From Lepus europaeus (taxonomy: Eukaryota; Chordata; Mammalia; Lagomorpha; Leporidae): DNA of 64,000 nucleotides. A model generated the notes under the pieces. The model did no database searches. It saw only the letters and a program-made list of their open reading frames with translations, and was not told the origin of the DNA. Positions 1 through 11,040 of this stretch are shown here, piece after piece. The stretch is taken from positions 30,275,858 through 30,339,857 of the forward strand of contig NC_084835.1 in the NCBI RefSeq assembly GCF_033115175.1, read 5' to 3'. The position numbers were made by a program, and so were the translations under genes. The first letter of the stretch is position 1. Every line of letters starts with the position of its first letter.

Positions 1-197
1 AGTAAATGGCCCAAGTGTTTGGGCCCCTGCCACCTGTGTGGGAGATCTGGATGAAGCTCTTGGCTCCTGGCTTCTGCCTGGCAATGCCTTGGCCTTTGCA
101 GCCATCTGCAGAGTGAATCAGCGGATAGGAGATCTCTATCTCTCTCTGTTCCCTCTCCCTGTGTAACTCTTTCAAAATAAATAAATCTTTTAAAAAT
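1..197 (+). mobile_element. CSINE, cut by window start
   Basis: This is the 3' two thirds of a sense C-repeat SINE. The tggcccaag/cttgggcc word pair, the agtgaa(t/c)cagcgga motif, a short TC tract and an AATAAATCTTTT tail are all visible. The head lies outside the window. Confidence 0.9.
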
Positions 198-254
198 CAG
201 CAGACTGCAGCCCATCGATTGCTCTATTTTCATTTTTAAAAATATTTATTTATT

Positions 255-537
255 GGGGCCAGTGTTGTGGCCTGGTAGGTGAAGCCTCCACCTGAAACGC
301 TGGCATCCAAATATGGGCACCAGTTTGTGTCCCGGCTGCTCCACTTCTGATTCAGCTCCCTGCTAGTAGCCTGGGAAAAACAGCAGAATATGGCCCAAGT
401 GCTTGGGCCCTTGCATCCTCCATGGGAGACCTAGATGAAGCTCCTGGTTTCTGGCTTCAGCCTGGCTTTGACCTGCCTGGCCCCTCTCTCTCTTTCTCTC
501 TCTCTCTAACTCACACTTTCAAATAAATCTTTAAAAT
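255..537 (+). mobile_element. CSINE
   Basis: A complete sense copy runs from ggggccagtgttgtgg to AAATAAATCTTTAAAA. It sits in the T-rich tail of the antisense copy, so the two form a tail-to-tail inverted pair. Confidence 0.88.
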
Positions 538-539
538 AT

Positions 540-562
540 ATATGTGTGTGTGTGTGTGTGTA
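540..562. repeat. (TG)n microsatellite
   Basis: An alternating TA/TG tract of about ten units lies at the junction of the two oppositely oriented SINEs. It probably grew from the A-rich tail. Confidence 0.9.
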
Positions 563-854
563 TTTGAAAGACAAAGAGACAGAGAAGAAGTAAGGGGGAG
601 AGATATCTTCAATCTGCTGATTCACTCCCCAAATGGCAGCAACAGCCAGGTCTGGGCCAGGTAAAGCCAGAAGCCAGGAATTCCATACAGATCTCACACA
701 TGGGTGGCAGAGTCCCAAGTGTATGAATATCTTCTGCTGCCTTCCCAAGCACATTAAAAATAAGTTATATCAGAAGTGGAGTAGCTATGACTCAAATAGG
801 CATTCCCATATTGGATGACAGTGTCACATATGTCTGCACCACAATGCTGGCTTC

Positions 855-1160
855 TTTTTTTTTTTCTTTTTTGTAATTTAATATATTTATTTGAGAGACA
901 AACAGAGACAGACAGTTCATGCCTCAGTTGCCCACAATGACCAGGGCTAAGCCACAGGTAAAGCCAGAAGTCAGGAACTCATTACATATCTCCCATGTGA
1001 GTGGCAGAAATCCTAGTACTTGAGGCACCACCACTGCCTCCCAGGGTCTGCATTAGCAGGAGGCTGGAGTCAGGAGCCAGAGCCAGGAACAGAACCCAAA
1101 TACTGATGTAGGATGTGGGGATCCTAACTGGTGTCTTAACCACTAGGCTGAATGCTGGTT
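855..1160 (-). mobile_element. Antisense CSINE, variant subfamily
   Basis: It starts with a T-rich tract and contains the block cctcccagggtctgcattag followed by gaggctggagtcagg. That block marks a group of copies in this window that differ from the main CSINE type. Confidence 0.85.
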
Positions 1161-1263
1161 CTCATGAGCTTGTTTTGCTAAACCATATTTTCTTGGAACA
1201 TTTGAGAAACAAAGCAAACAATAAAGAAAAACAGGGATTGGAGCTTCAATTATAAGAATTTTA

Positions 1264-1653
1264 GGGGCCGGTGCTGTGCCATAGTGGGTAAAGCCACCAC
1301 CTACAGTGCTGGCATCCCATGTAGGAGCCGGTTCAAGTCCCAGCTGCTCCACTTCTGATCCAGTTCCCTGCTATGGCTTGGGAAAGCAGTAGAAGATGGC
1401 CCAAGTCCTTGGGCCCCTGTACCCATGTGGGAGACCTGGAAGAAGCTCCTGGCTCCTGGTTTTGGATCGGCGCAGTTGCGGCCAAATGAGGAGTGAAACA
1501 GAGGATGGAAGACTCTCTCCCTCTCCCTCTCCCTCTCCCTCTTCCTCTCCCTCTCCCTCTCCTTCTCCCTCTCCCTCTCCCTCTCCCTCTCCCTCTCTTT
1601 CTCTCTGAGTGTAACTATGACTTTCAAATAAATAAATAAATCTTAAAAAAAAA
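1264..1653 (+). mobile_element. CSINE with CCCTCT expansion and clear TSD
   Basis: A full-length sense copy is flanked by aagaatttta at 1254-1263 and 1654-1663. The usual TC tract has become a hexamer array. The Pol III-like A box region (cca/tagtgggt) and B box (ggttcaagtcc) are present. Confidence 0.95.
1512..1606. repeat. (CCCTCT)n minisatellite-like tract in a SINE
   Basis: About fifteen hexamer units, with a few tt and ct interruptions, lie inside the SINE pyrimidine tract. The array is open in several frames, giving Ser-Pro on one strand and Gly-Glu on the other. Those ORFs are compositional artefacts. Confidence 0.92.
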
Positions 1654-1663
1654 AAGAATTTTA

Positions 1664-2872
1664 CATCCCTGAGGTTCCAAAGAAGAACTTCCTGGTGCTG
1701 ACACTCCAGTGTTGCTGAGAATGTGTGCATTCTTCTATTACATTTACAGCCTGCAGTCTCTCTGGGCAAGAGAAAAACACCTGTCCAATTCTTGTGTTAA
1801 AGAGGGTGATGATCCATCTAGAAACATCTCTTGGAACCAAAATGGACTTGTTACTCCAGTTACCCATGGGCCCAAGGTCTACAACATACCTGCTTTAATC
1901 TGTGTATTTAGAAAGCTAATGAGATAAATGCACAAATAAACACTCTGAGTACTCAATATGACCCATTTTTTTTAGGAATAGGAACATTGTTAATGTAATT
2001 TAAAGAGTGGAATCCGCAGTTGTACCACAAAGATGTAAGTGAGGGACCAATTAATCAGCCTGCCTCAAGACAGGAGCCAATGTCAGATAAAGGTAGATGG
2101 GGCATAGACCCAGAAAAGAAGATTGGACTCTGGTTTTGCAAGCATTAGGTACATGGGCTACCCCCTCCAAGTATGACTCAGATACTGAATGTTCTAGCAC
2201 TAAGCAATTGTTATAGACAGTAAAAGGCTTCGTAACTTTTGTTGCCAAAAATTTATCCATTTCTTGAAACAGGTTTTGGATCAGTTTCTGAGAAACAGAG
2301 TTCTTTTCTAAACAATAGCCTTAACTACACAATTAAATGAGAGGGAACTCATTTGCTTGGAGGGGAATAATGGAAGAAAACAAGTTATTTTAAATGGCAA
2401 AAATATGTACCAAATTGGCAACAGCTTTAGAATGATTGCTCCTGGGTTTGATTAATGAGATACATTATCAGCTGAACAAACAAAGAGCTTATCGGGTTAG
2501 GCCTGAGAACATTCATGTCCCTGATTTCAATACCAAGGAACCTAAAGCTCATGTCACTCCCAATGCTCTTTTGCACATCTCTTCATCAATTCTCTGAAGT
2601 ACTCCAGTACCATTCCAGTTCCCATGACTTTGGCAGAGTCATAGTAAGTTCCACTACACATTCAAGCTATTTCCCAGGTTGTCTGTAACTTGCAGTCAAA
2701 CAACATACAGACTATTCTGTAACTTGATTTTCTTCAGTTAAAACCGCATACAACATGGACAATTTCCAAGTCAACGCCCATTGCCTTCTTCCTTTTCAAT
2801 GGTTTAATAATAGTCCATGCTGTAGCTGAATGTTTGGGAACTCCTAGAGCCGGGCACACAAAAAAGTTCTAA
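1664..2872. other. Unassigned single-copy-looking DNA
   Basis: I recognise no exon, RNA gene or repeat family in this 1.2 kb. Base composition is ordinary and open frames are short. Part of it may be old repeat decayed beyond recognition by eye. Confidence 0.5.
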
Positions 2873-2885
2873 AAGTACTAAACGT

Positions 2886-3222
2886 GGGCCGGTGCTGTGG
2901 CATAGTGGGTAAAGCCGCCACCTGCAGTGCTGGCATCCCATGTAGGAGCTGGTTCAAGTCCTAGCTGTTCCACTTCCAATCCAGTTCCCTGATGTGGCCT
3001 GGGAAAGCAGTAGAAGTTGGCCCACGTCCTTGGGCCTCTGTACCCATGTGGGAGATCCAGAAGAAGCTCCTGGCTCCTGGCTTCAGACTGGCACAGCTTC
3101 AGCCATTGCAGCCAACTGGGAAGTGAACCAGCGAATGGAAGACCTCTCTGGCCTCTCCTTCTCTCGCTGTGTAACTCTGACTTCCAAATAAATAAATAAA
3201 TCTTAAAAAAAATAATAAGAAG
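2886..3222 (+). mobile_element. CSINE inserted in the TSD of an older CSINE
   Basis: A full-length copy is flanked by perfect 11-bp repeats, aagtactaaac, at 2873-2883 and 3223-3233. The right repeat is also the left duplication of the next SINE. Confidence 0.93.
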
Positions 3223-3237
3223 AAGTACTAAACACAG

Positions 3238-3569
3238 GAGACAGCGCTTAACAGGTAAAAGATGCCGCCTGTGATACTGGCATCCCATAGGGGCTCCAGT
3301 TTGAGCCTTGGCAGCTCCACTTCCAAACTAACTCTCTGCTAATGTGCATGGGAAAGCAGCAAAAGATGGCCTGAGTGCTTAGTCCACTGCTATGTGGGAG
3401 ACCCAGATGAAGCTCCTGGCTCCTGGTTTTGGCCTGGCCCAGCCCTGGTAGTTATGGCCATCTGGGCAGTGAACTGGCAAATGAAGATTTCTCTGTCTCT
3501 TCCCCTCTCTCTCTCCCTCTCTGTAATTCTACCTTTCAAATTAAAAAAAAAAAAAATCTTTTTTTTTTA
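3238..3569 (+). mobile_element. CSINE, older member of tandem pair
   Basis: The flanks are aagtactaaacacag (3223-3237) and aagtgctgaacacag (3570-3584), a 15-bp duplication with two mismatches. The copy is more diverged than its left neighbour and was therefore inserted first. Confidence 0.88.
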
Positions 3570-3687
3570 AAGTGCTGAACACAGAAAATTAAATTCAGCT
3601 TGAAGAGCTGCTGCCACATTAGGAGAGATGATTGTTATGTAAATGAAAGACCAGTATTGATGAAGTTCAAGTAGCACTTATTTCTAT

Positions 3688-4775
3688 TTTTTTTTTGAAA
3701 GCTTTTATTTAATAAATATAAATTTCATAGGTACAGCTTTTGGAATACAGCAGTTCTTCCCCCGATACCTGCCCTCCCAGCTCCACTCTCATCCCACTTC
3801 CTACTCCCTCTCCCATCCCATTCTTCATTAAGATTCATTTTTAATTATCTTTATATACAGAAGATCAACTCTATACTAAGTAAAGATTTCAACAGTTTGC
3901 ACCCACACAGACACACAAAGTATAAAGTACTTACTGTTTGAAGGCAAGTTTTACCATTAATTTTCATAGTACAACTCATTAAGGACCGAGGTTCTACATG
4001 GGGAACAAGTGCACAGTGACTCCTGTTATTGATTTAACAATTGACACTCTTATTTATGATGTCACTGATCACCTGAGGCTCTTGTCATGAGCTGCTAAGG
4101 CTATGGAAGCCTTTTGAGTCCACAAACTCCATCGGTATTTAGACAGGGCCATAATCAAAGTGGAAGTTGTCTCCTCCCTTCAGAGAAAAGTACATCCTTC
4201 TTTGATAGCCCTTAATTTCCACTGGGATCTCACTCACAGAGATCTTTCATGTAGGCCATTTTTTGCCACAATTGGCTTTTCATGCCTGAAATTCTCTCAT
4301 GGGATTTTTAACCAGATCCAAAAGCCTTAAGGGCTGATTATGAGGCCAGAGTGCTCTTTAGGGCGTTTGTCATTCTGAGTCAGCTATGTGGCTTGCTTCC
4401 CATGTTGAACCATTCTCTCCTTTTTAATTCTATCTATTGTTATTAGCAGACACTTGATCTGATTCACGTGATCCCTTTGACACTTATTCCTATCTTTATG
4501 AACAGTTACGCACTTAAAATGATCACTTTAACTAGTAAGATAGCAATAGTACCTTTCAACTTAATGGAATCTGGAGTCAAATGGAAAGTTTTTAGCTTTA
4601 CCCTTAGGTGTAAGTTGATAGAAACATGCAGTAGTGCTTAATTCCCAATCACCAGGCAGTTCTCATTATATCTTTTAAGAGTAATTTTCAGAATTCATCA
4701 ACACAAGTACCCATGACTAGGCCTTATACACCCTGGTTTCCCTACCACACACCGAATAGTAACTTTGGACTTATC
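3688..4775 (-). mobile_element. L1 3' UTR fragment, antisense
   Basis: It begins with poly(T), then ttttatttaataaatataaattt and a C-rich block, which is the inverted 3' end of rabbit L1. It matches the order of the 3' UTR of the full-length copy at 28600-30030 (for example the stretch containing ttagcagacacttg at about 4440), but from a different subfamily. The 3' UTR duplication seen in that copy is absent. The element is 5' truncated and contains no ORF2 sequence that I can see. Confidence 0.82.
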
Positions 4776-4786
4776 CATGCTTCTAT

Positions 4787-5127
4787 TTTTTTTTTTTACA
4801 AGCAGAATGGACAGTGAGAGAGAGAGAAAGAGACAGAAAGGTCTTCCTTTGCCGTTGGTTCACCCTCCAATGGCCGCTGTGGCCAGTGCACTGCGGCTGG
4901 CACACCACGCTGATCCGAAGCCAGGAACCAGGTGCTTCCTCCTGGTCTCCCATGGGGTGCAGGACCCAACCACTTGGGCCATCCTCCACTGCACTCCCTG
5001 GCCACAGCAGAGAGCTGGCCTGGAAGAGTGGCAACCGGAACAGAATCCGGCGCCCCAACCGGGACTAGAACCCGGTGTGCTGGTGCCACTAGGTGGAGGA
5101 TTAGCCTGTTGAGCCACGGCGCCGGCC
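4787..5127 (-). mobile_element. CSINE, antisense, young-looking
   Basis: A complete inverted copy runs from poly(T) and a slightly changed gacaggcagagtggacag motif to gagccacggcgccggcc. It ends close to the left L1 fragment. I could not define a clear TSD because both flanks are T-rich. Confidence 0.93.
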
Positions 5128-5156
5128 AATAGAATATTTTTCAAAAACAAATCAGA

Positions 5157-5291
5157 GGGGCCAGCATTGTGGCATAGAGAATAAAACTGCTAGGCATCCC
5201 ATAAGGCCTCCAGTTCAAGTCCCAGTTGCTCCAATTCCAATCCAGCTTCCTGCTAGTGGCCTGGGAAAAGCAGCAGAAAATGGCCCAAGTG
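5157..5291 (+). mobile_element. CSINE head fragment
   Basis: Only the first ~135 bp, through tggcccaagtg, is present. An antisense SINE follows directly, so the 3' half is missing or was replaced. Confidence 0.85.
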
Positions 5292-5942
5292 TTTTTTTGT
5301 TTTCAAGAAAATTTGAAAGGTAGAGTGACTAAGAGAGAGGGAGAGGCAGAAGGCAGAGATCTTCCATCTGCTGGTTTACCATAAAATAGCCACCAACAGT
5401 GAGGTCTGGACCGGGCTGAAGCTAGAAGCCAGAAACTGCATGGGGGTAGCAGGGGCACAGGCACTTGTGCCATCTTCCACTGCTTTCACAGGCAAATTAA
5501 CAGATACCTGGGTCAGAAGTGGGCCTGTCTAATCCTCCGCCTTGCGGCGCCGGCACACCAGGTTCTAGTCCCGGTTGGGGCGCCGGATTCTATCCCGGTT
5601 GCCCCTCTTTAAGGCCAGCTCTCTGCTATGGCCCGGGAAGGCAGTGGAGGATGGCCCAAGTCCTTGGGCCCTGCACCCGCATGGGAGACAAGGAGAAGCA
5701 CCTGGCTCCTGGCTTCAGATCAGCGAGATGCGCCGAACACAGCGGCCATTGGAGGGTGAACCAGCAGCAAAAAGGAAGACCTTTCTCTCTGTCACTCTCT
5801 CACTATTCACTCTGCCTGTCAAAAAAAAACAAAAAACAAAAAACAAAAAAGAAGTGGGCCTGTCAAGACTTAAACTGGCAGTCCAATATGGGATGCCTGT
5901 GTCACAGGTGGCTGCTTAGCCTGCTTTACAACACCAGCCCCT
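5292..5942 (-). mobile_element. Antisense CSINE split by a sense CSINE
   Basis: The tail half is at 5292-5529 and the head half at 5850-5942. The gap is exactly the insertion at 5530-5849, with duplicated target agaagtgggcctgtc. Confidence 0.88.
5530..5849 (+). mobile_element. 5'-truncated CSINE nested in an antisense CSINE
   Basis: It starts at taatcctccgcc, so about the first 30 bp of the consensus are missing, and ends in an A-rich tail with C interruptions. Perfect 15-bp duplications lie at 5515-5529 and 5850-5864. Confidence 0.95.
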
Positions 5943-6159
5943 CATCCACACATTGAGAGGATATTTCAACTGGCTTGAATGTTTTGAATGAAGTTGAGAG
6001 GTGGCTACATCATATGTGTTGATACTAGAACTGAAGTACAATGGATACCAAGTTTGAATCTACCCAAACACCTGATACTCAATGTTTCTGCAGTTTCCAA
6101 AATATGAAACAGTTTTAAGAAAGTTTAGACTTGGATTTTGTGGTCACATAGTAGGGGAG
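5943..6159. other. Unassigned short stretch
   Basis: Nothing recognised. Confidence 0.5.
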
Positions 6160-6362
6160 CCAAGAGCCAGTTCCTCTACTAATAAGCTATATGGTCTTGT
6201 GCAATTTACTTCACACCTCTAAGCCTAATTTCTCATTAGAAAATAAGATGAGGGATGATTAATAATACCTGCCTTAGAGATACTTGAGAGGATTAAAGAA
6301 GAAATTGCATGAGAAGTTGTTATGACTTTGCTGGCTCATAGTAAATGCTCAATAAATCACTT
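6160..6362 (+). mobile_element. MIR SINE
   Basis: The order of MIR landmarks is preserved: a short run like 'tggtcttgtgcaatttact', 'cctctaagcct', 'tctcattag', then 'gaggattaaagaa' and 'agtaaatgctcaataaat'. Divergence is high, as expected for MIR. Confidence 0.85.
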
Positions 6363-7171
6363 TCTTTGTAATATACAGCAAATTCCCTTTTCAGGGCTAT
6401 ATTCTGTTTCTACTTTCCAGGCTTCTCAACTGCCAATGTGACTTTCAGAAACTGTTCTTTCTAAAGTTTCAGGAACACACACAAAAAACTGGGTGCTAGC
6501 CAGGAAACATTTGGAAGGCAAAACAGTCCTAAAAATAAGAAAAGGACGCCTGACTTTTTAAATGTTGAGTTTTGCTTTAAGAGAAAAAATCATACTGTGA
6601 GTAAAGATCAAAATGCATTCTTCCTATGACCTTGCTCCACAGCAAGCTTATTGGAGCATGATGCATGTCAGATGTTGTTTAGAATGGCATTTGCCCTTCT
6701 CAGGACATGTCAAACATACGCTGCATATCTGGGGGTTTCCTAGCAGGTGTTTCAGGGCTACAGAGGGGTCCACACTTGACTACAGCACCCACAGCCCTCA
6801 TGCTCATCCTGGATTATGTTCTACAAAGTAAAAACAGGTACAGAAAAGAAAATTTCCTAGATGCTTAAAACAAGTAGTTTGTGAATTAGAATCTCAGGGC
6901 CTTTCTCCTAGAGGCTTTTAGGCCTCAGGAATTCAGACTAATTATTCCTGGAAAAATCCACAAGAGAATTGCACCCTTGCATTGGATCTGGTTTACTACC
7001 TTCCAAGAAATGGGCTCCTGCTTGTTATTTCCCTTGTTCAGCAAACTTTCATCCTAGCTGACTTCTAGTCACCTTTCAGTCTCATCTCAGGGACCATTTC
7101 CTCTGGAAGCTCATTCTGAACCCTCTGTAAGATACCCATGTACCAGATCTCATTGCTCAATGCCTTCTCTT
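6363..7171. other. Unassigned DNA
   Basis: No repeat or exon is recognised. Open frames are short; the 72-codon frame near 6613-6831 has no recognisable motif. Confidence 0.5.
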
Positions 7172-7180
7172 TCACAGCTC

Positions 7181-7529
7181 TTTTTTTTTTTTTTTCCAGG
7201 CAGAGTTAGACAGAGAGAGAGTTATAGACAGTGAAAGAGAGAGAGACAGAGAGAAAGGTCTTCCTTCCGTTGGTTCACTCCCCAAATGGCTGCTACAGCC
7301 AGCGCGCTGCACCGATCCGAAACCAGGAGCCAGGTGCTTCCTCCTGGTCTCCCATGCGGGTGCAGGGCCCAAGCACTTGGGCCATCCTCCACTGCACTCC
7401 CGGGCCACAGCAGAGAGCTGGACTGGACGAGAAGCAACTGGGACAGAACCTGGCACCCCGACCGGGACTAGAACCCAGGGTGCCAGTGCCGCAGGCAGAG
7501 GATTAGCCTAGTGAGCCACGGCGCCGGCC
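7181..7529 (-). mobile_element. CSINE, antisense, with TSD
   Basis: A complete inverted copy is flanked by tcacagctctttt at 7172-7184 and 7530-7542. The high-GC head, ending in cggcgccggcc, is well preserved. Confidence 0.95.
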
Positions 7530-7559
7530 TCACAGCTCTTTTCAAGATTATACTGGAAT

Positions 7560-7700
7560 TACTGTTTGGCTCTTGGACTCAGTGCTGCCTCATCCGCACA
7601 CCTGCATGCTCCAGTTTCACCAGGAGCAGGACCATTTTCCTGTGTTGACCCCAGTGCCAGGTCCACTGTAATGGTATAATAAATATCTGGAGAATTTGAA
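7560..7700. mobile_element. Possible L2 3' end remnant
   Basis: The arrangement 'aggaccattttcctgtgttgaccccagtgccaggt' followed by 'ataataaatatctgg' resembles the decayed 3' end of L2. The match is weak. Confidence 0.4.
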
Positions 7701-8389
7701 AGCAAATCTGTTTTATTCAATACATTGTTAGTATAAGCATTGAAAATTGAACAAGTAGCTAATTTGTTAAGGAGCTTTCCTTAGGAACATCAGAAGAATG
7801 TCTTTATTCCATGTAGCCACCAAAAAAAAAAAAAAAAAAGAAAGAAAGCTAATTGATGTCATTTTATCTATACTCTGAAATTAATTGGCTATTGGTTTCA
7901 GGAAATAAAGTGATAATTATTACAAAGAGTACTCACTGGATGTGTAATAGGCTCTACCTTAAAAGGGATTGAAAGAGCCTTAGGTAAAAGGAGGCTAGAG
8001 AGCTGTGCCTGGTCTACATCCACAGTCACACCTGAGTGCAGCAGTTCCAGACAAAAGCCAGAGGGTACCAGGGGACTGCTGCTGATGCAGCTCACCTTAT
8101 CACAGCACTTAGACTGGACTTCTGCACAACAATGACAGGAAGAAATTTCTGAGACAGTCCCCTTCCAGAGCCAGCTAGCTTCTGCTTGTATCCCTTCTAT
8201 GGGACAGAACCCACTCACACAACAAGGCAGTCTATTCTATACTGAATGGTTCAAAAGATCAAGTACTGTCTTCCTGTATGAAGACCAAAATGTGTTTGAC
8301 TCTTACTCTACCCATCAAAACCTTACACCCCCTGTTGGATGCACCAAGGTTAACAGTTTCAGTTCTGGGGTAAGAAAACTTCTTGCCTG
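7701..8389. other. Unassigned DNA with an A-tract
   Basis: An A run with short GAAA units lies at about 7821-7850. A 106-codon open frame on the minus strand (7898-8218) has no recognisable domain and no flanking exon context. I do not call it a gene. Confidence 0.5.
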
Positions 8390-8480
8390 AGTTTGACTGT
8401 GTGATCCTGGGCAAATTGTTTCACCCCCTTGGGCCTCAGTTTCCTAAGATGGTCCTTAATTTTAACCTGTTTCTAAGATG
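8390..8480 (+). mobile_element. MIR core fragment
   Basis: The words 'gtgtgatcctgggcaaattgt' and 'gggcctcagtttcct' match the MIR core region. Confidence 0.75.
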
Positions 8481-8924
8481 AAAAGGCATGTGTATGTCAA
8501 GCACACAGCGCCACATCTGACTCATGAAAATGGAGATGGGAACACTTCTTATCCCTTATTTCACACAGCAACCACCTAATATCAGAAGATAATCAACCCA
8601 TTCAGCATCTTCTTGACTAGGGCCCCAGCTTCTTCAGCCATTTCTTCTACAAGAAAAAGTGATATCTAAGTGGTCAGTGTCACAGGGGAATCCCAGAATT
8701 GATTCAGGTTCTGCACGAGATGATAATTTTCATTGAGCTATCATAGGGAGCTATTGTGAGTAACATACGAAGGGTATCTTGTTCTGTGCCAGCACACAAG
8801 AAGCATGGTTTTACCATGTCTGTCCCCTAAAATTCCACATATGTAAATAAACAATTTCAACTGTGTTAGCAGTCCCATTAGTCTATTGACTTAAGTTTCA
8901 CTGAAACTCTTCTAACAATAAATT
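8481..8924. other. Unassigned DNA
   Basis: No feature is recognised in this stretch. Confidence 0.5.
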
Positions 8925-9800
8925 CTGTTGTGCTTGTGTTCTAGTTACAAAAGCAGCATATGTCCAATATAGCAAATTTGCAAATCTTGAAAAGCAGAAA
9001 CAAGAAAAATCTTTCTTGATCCTACCATCCAAAAATAAATCACCATCAGTATCTAGTGTGTCTCTTTCCATTTTTAATTTATAGCCAAGTAAACTTCTAA
9101 TAACTTCCATTTGCATCTTATTGGCTTAATACTGTCTCCTCTAGCTGCAAGGGAAGCTGTGAAATATGGTCTCTTTTATCTCAGTATTTTCTATCTTGAT
9201 TAAAATTCAGGCTTTATTAATAAAGAATACAGGAGAATGGATATTGGGTAAGCAATTGGCAATATCTGCTGCACTTCTCTTATTAGACATTTGGTCTGTC
9301 TCGTTTTTTTTTTTGTTTGTTGTTTGTTTGTTTGTTTGTTTTTTGACAGGCAGAGTGGACAGTAGAGGGAGACTGAGAGAAAGGTCTTCCTTTTTTCCGT
9401 TGGTTCACCCTCCAATGGCCGCCGCGGTAGGCACACTGCAGCCGGCGCACCACGCTGTTCCGATGGCAGGAGCCAGGTGCTTATCCTGGTCTCCCATGGG
9501 GTGCAGGGCCCAAGAACTTGGGCCATCCTCCACTGTACTCCCTGGCCACAGCAGAGAGCTGGCCTGGAAGAGGGGCAACCAGGACAGAATCTGGCACCCC
9601 AACCGGGACTAGAACCCGGTGTGCCGGGTCTGTCTCAATTTTTATCTAATTTAAACAACCTTTTGATGAATGCCTTGTAGGAAAACCTCTACACCTGTAA
9701 ATGATCATTTCTTCGGGACATGTTCCTAAAAATGAAATGTGGAGTTTAAGGCTATGTGTCTTTCTCAGCTATTGTTATACCATGCAATGGATTTTTTTAA
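8925..9800 (-). mobile_element. Ancient LINE remnant split by a CSINE
   Basis: The order is 'atcctaccatccaaaaataaatcacc', then 'atttttatctaatttaaacaacc' and 'acatgttcctaaaaatgaaatg'. This follows a common old mammalian LINE consensus (L1M-like, family not certain). The element continues across the CSINE at 9303-9626. Confidence 0.5.
9303..9626 (-). mobile_element. CSINE, antisense, 5' truncated
   Basis: The poly(T) contains TTTG units. The copy stops at gtgccgg, short of the usual head. Perfect duplications ggtctgtctc lie at 9293-9302 and 9627-9636. Confidence 0.95.
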
Positions 9801-10029
9801 AGTAAATATAGGATGTTACATTCATGGTTTCTAAATTTTATCCATTTGATTTTAACAGCCTAGAAATCTAATATTTCAGTGTTAGATCTTCCCTTTATCC
9901 CAGACTCCTCCTATTTATATTACTCACTAAAAAAAGACTTGGAAAAAGGTTCTGCAACCCTCCATGAGAAATTTACTTCCAGTCTAACACTAAGCCAGTG
10001 AACAACCATTTCTGGGCACAATTGTTTAA

Positions 10030-10160
10030 ATAGCCATGACTTCATTCCACATTCATTCAACAAATATTTTCTGAATGTTTACTTTACACTAAGCATTGAG
10101 CTATATAACATACATAAAGAAAACACCCCATTTGTGCTCTCAAGGGACCCAAGACTACTT
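10030..10160. mobile_element. L2 3' end remnant
   Basis: The run 'attcattcaacaaatatttt' followed by a decayed 'ctaagcattgagc' block and 'tgctctcaaggga' matches the L2 3' terminal region. Confidence 0.65.
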
Positions 10161-10229
10161 CCACCCAGTTTACATTTGCTGTCTTGTCTCCATGGATGCC
10201 ACAGATACTTTGTCAAATGCCTTAACCAT

Positions 10230-10581
10230 GGGCCAGCATTGTGGCATGTTGGGTTAGGCTGCTGACTGTAATGCTGGCATTCCATATGGATGCCAGTTTG
10301 AGTCGCAGCTGCTCCACTTCATTTCCAGTTCCCTACTAATGTACCTGGGAAAGCAGCAGAGGATGGCCCATGTGCTTGGGCCCCTACCATATATATGGGC
10401 AACTCAGATAGAGTTCCAGGCTTCTGGCTTTGGCCTGAAACTACTGCAAATGGCTATTGCAGCAATTTGGGAAGAGAATCAGCAATGAAAGACTTCTTTT
10501 TCTCTCCCTCTCCCTGCTTCCCTGCTCCCACCCCCGTCTCTTTAACTGCTTTCAAATAAACAGATAAACCTCTTTAAAAAG
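10230..10581 (+). mobile_element. CSINE, diverged
   Basis: The full length is recognisable from gggccagcattgtgg to AAATAAACAGATAAACC. Many substitutions indicate an older copy. Confidence 0.85.
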
Positions 10582-11040
10582 TGTTTAAATAAAACCAATT
10601 TAATTATTGACTAAACCTGCGAATCAATCCTCATTTTTAATATAAGACAAGAAGAGATGGAAAAGTCAAATGCTTTGTCTGTTTTGTCAAAACCGAAAAC
10701 CAGTCTTATTTGGGCAAGGAAATACACCATAAGGAATAATTTTTTTAATTGCTTCTAACTGGAATAAATGCCCACTGTGTCCTGGGTCTCTGGGAACATG
10801 ACTAACACTTGCCTCACCTCAGGATGATGGCAGGTGATGCATAGATGAGGGTGTGAAAATGGTGGGTATAGTCTCAACACTACTTCCCCCTCTGACCTGA
10901 GAGCTGAAATCAGGCACCCAGTAAAATCAGAGGGCCTAGAGGCCCTTTCCAACAGCAAAGTATGACACTATCAGGGAAGCTCAGATACTGAGTCATACTT
11001 GAAATGGATTTCAGGGGGAATAGCTTGGCGATTTAGGAGA
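10582..11040. other. Unassigned DNA
   Basis: No feature is recognised. Confidence 0.5.

Larger units (their letters stand above)
231..850 (-). mobile_element. Antisense CSINE split by a sense CSINE
   Basis: The T-rich start, with its atttattta motif, lies at about 231-254. The body resumes at about 561 with atttgaaagacaaagagacag and runs to the inverted head near 850. The sense CSINE at 255-537 and a TG microsatellite interrupt it. Divergence from the consensus is high, so it is an older copy. Confidence 0.75.

Noticed and set aside
1371-1769. 132-codon minus-strand frame with Gly-Glu repeats
   Set aside because: It is made of a CSINE plus a hexamer array and overlaps other open frames of the same origin.
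5519-5956. 145-codon plus-strand frame
   Set aside because: It is entirely CSINE sequence in both orientations. The same peptide words (for example WRMAQVLGP) recur in every young CSINE.
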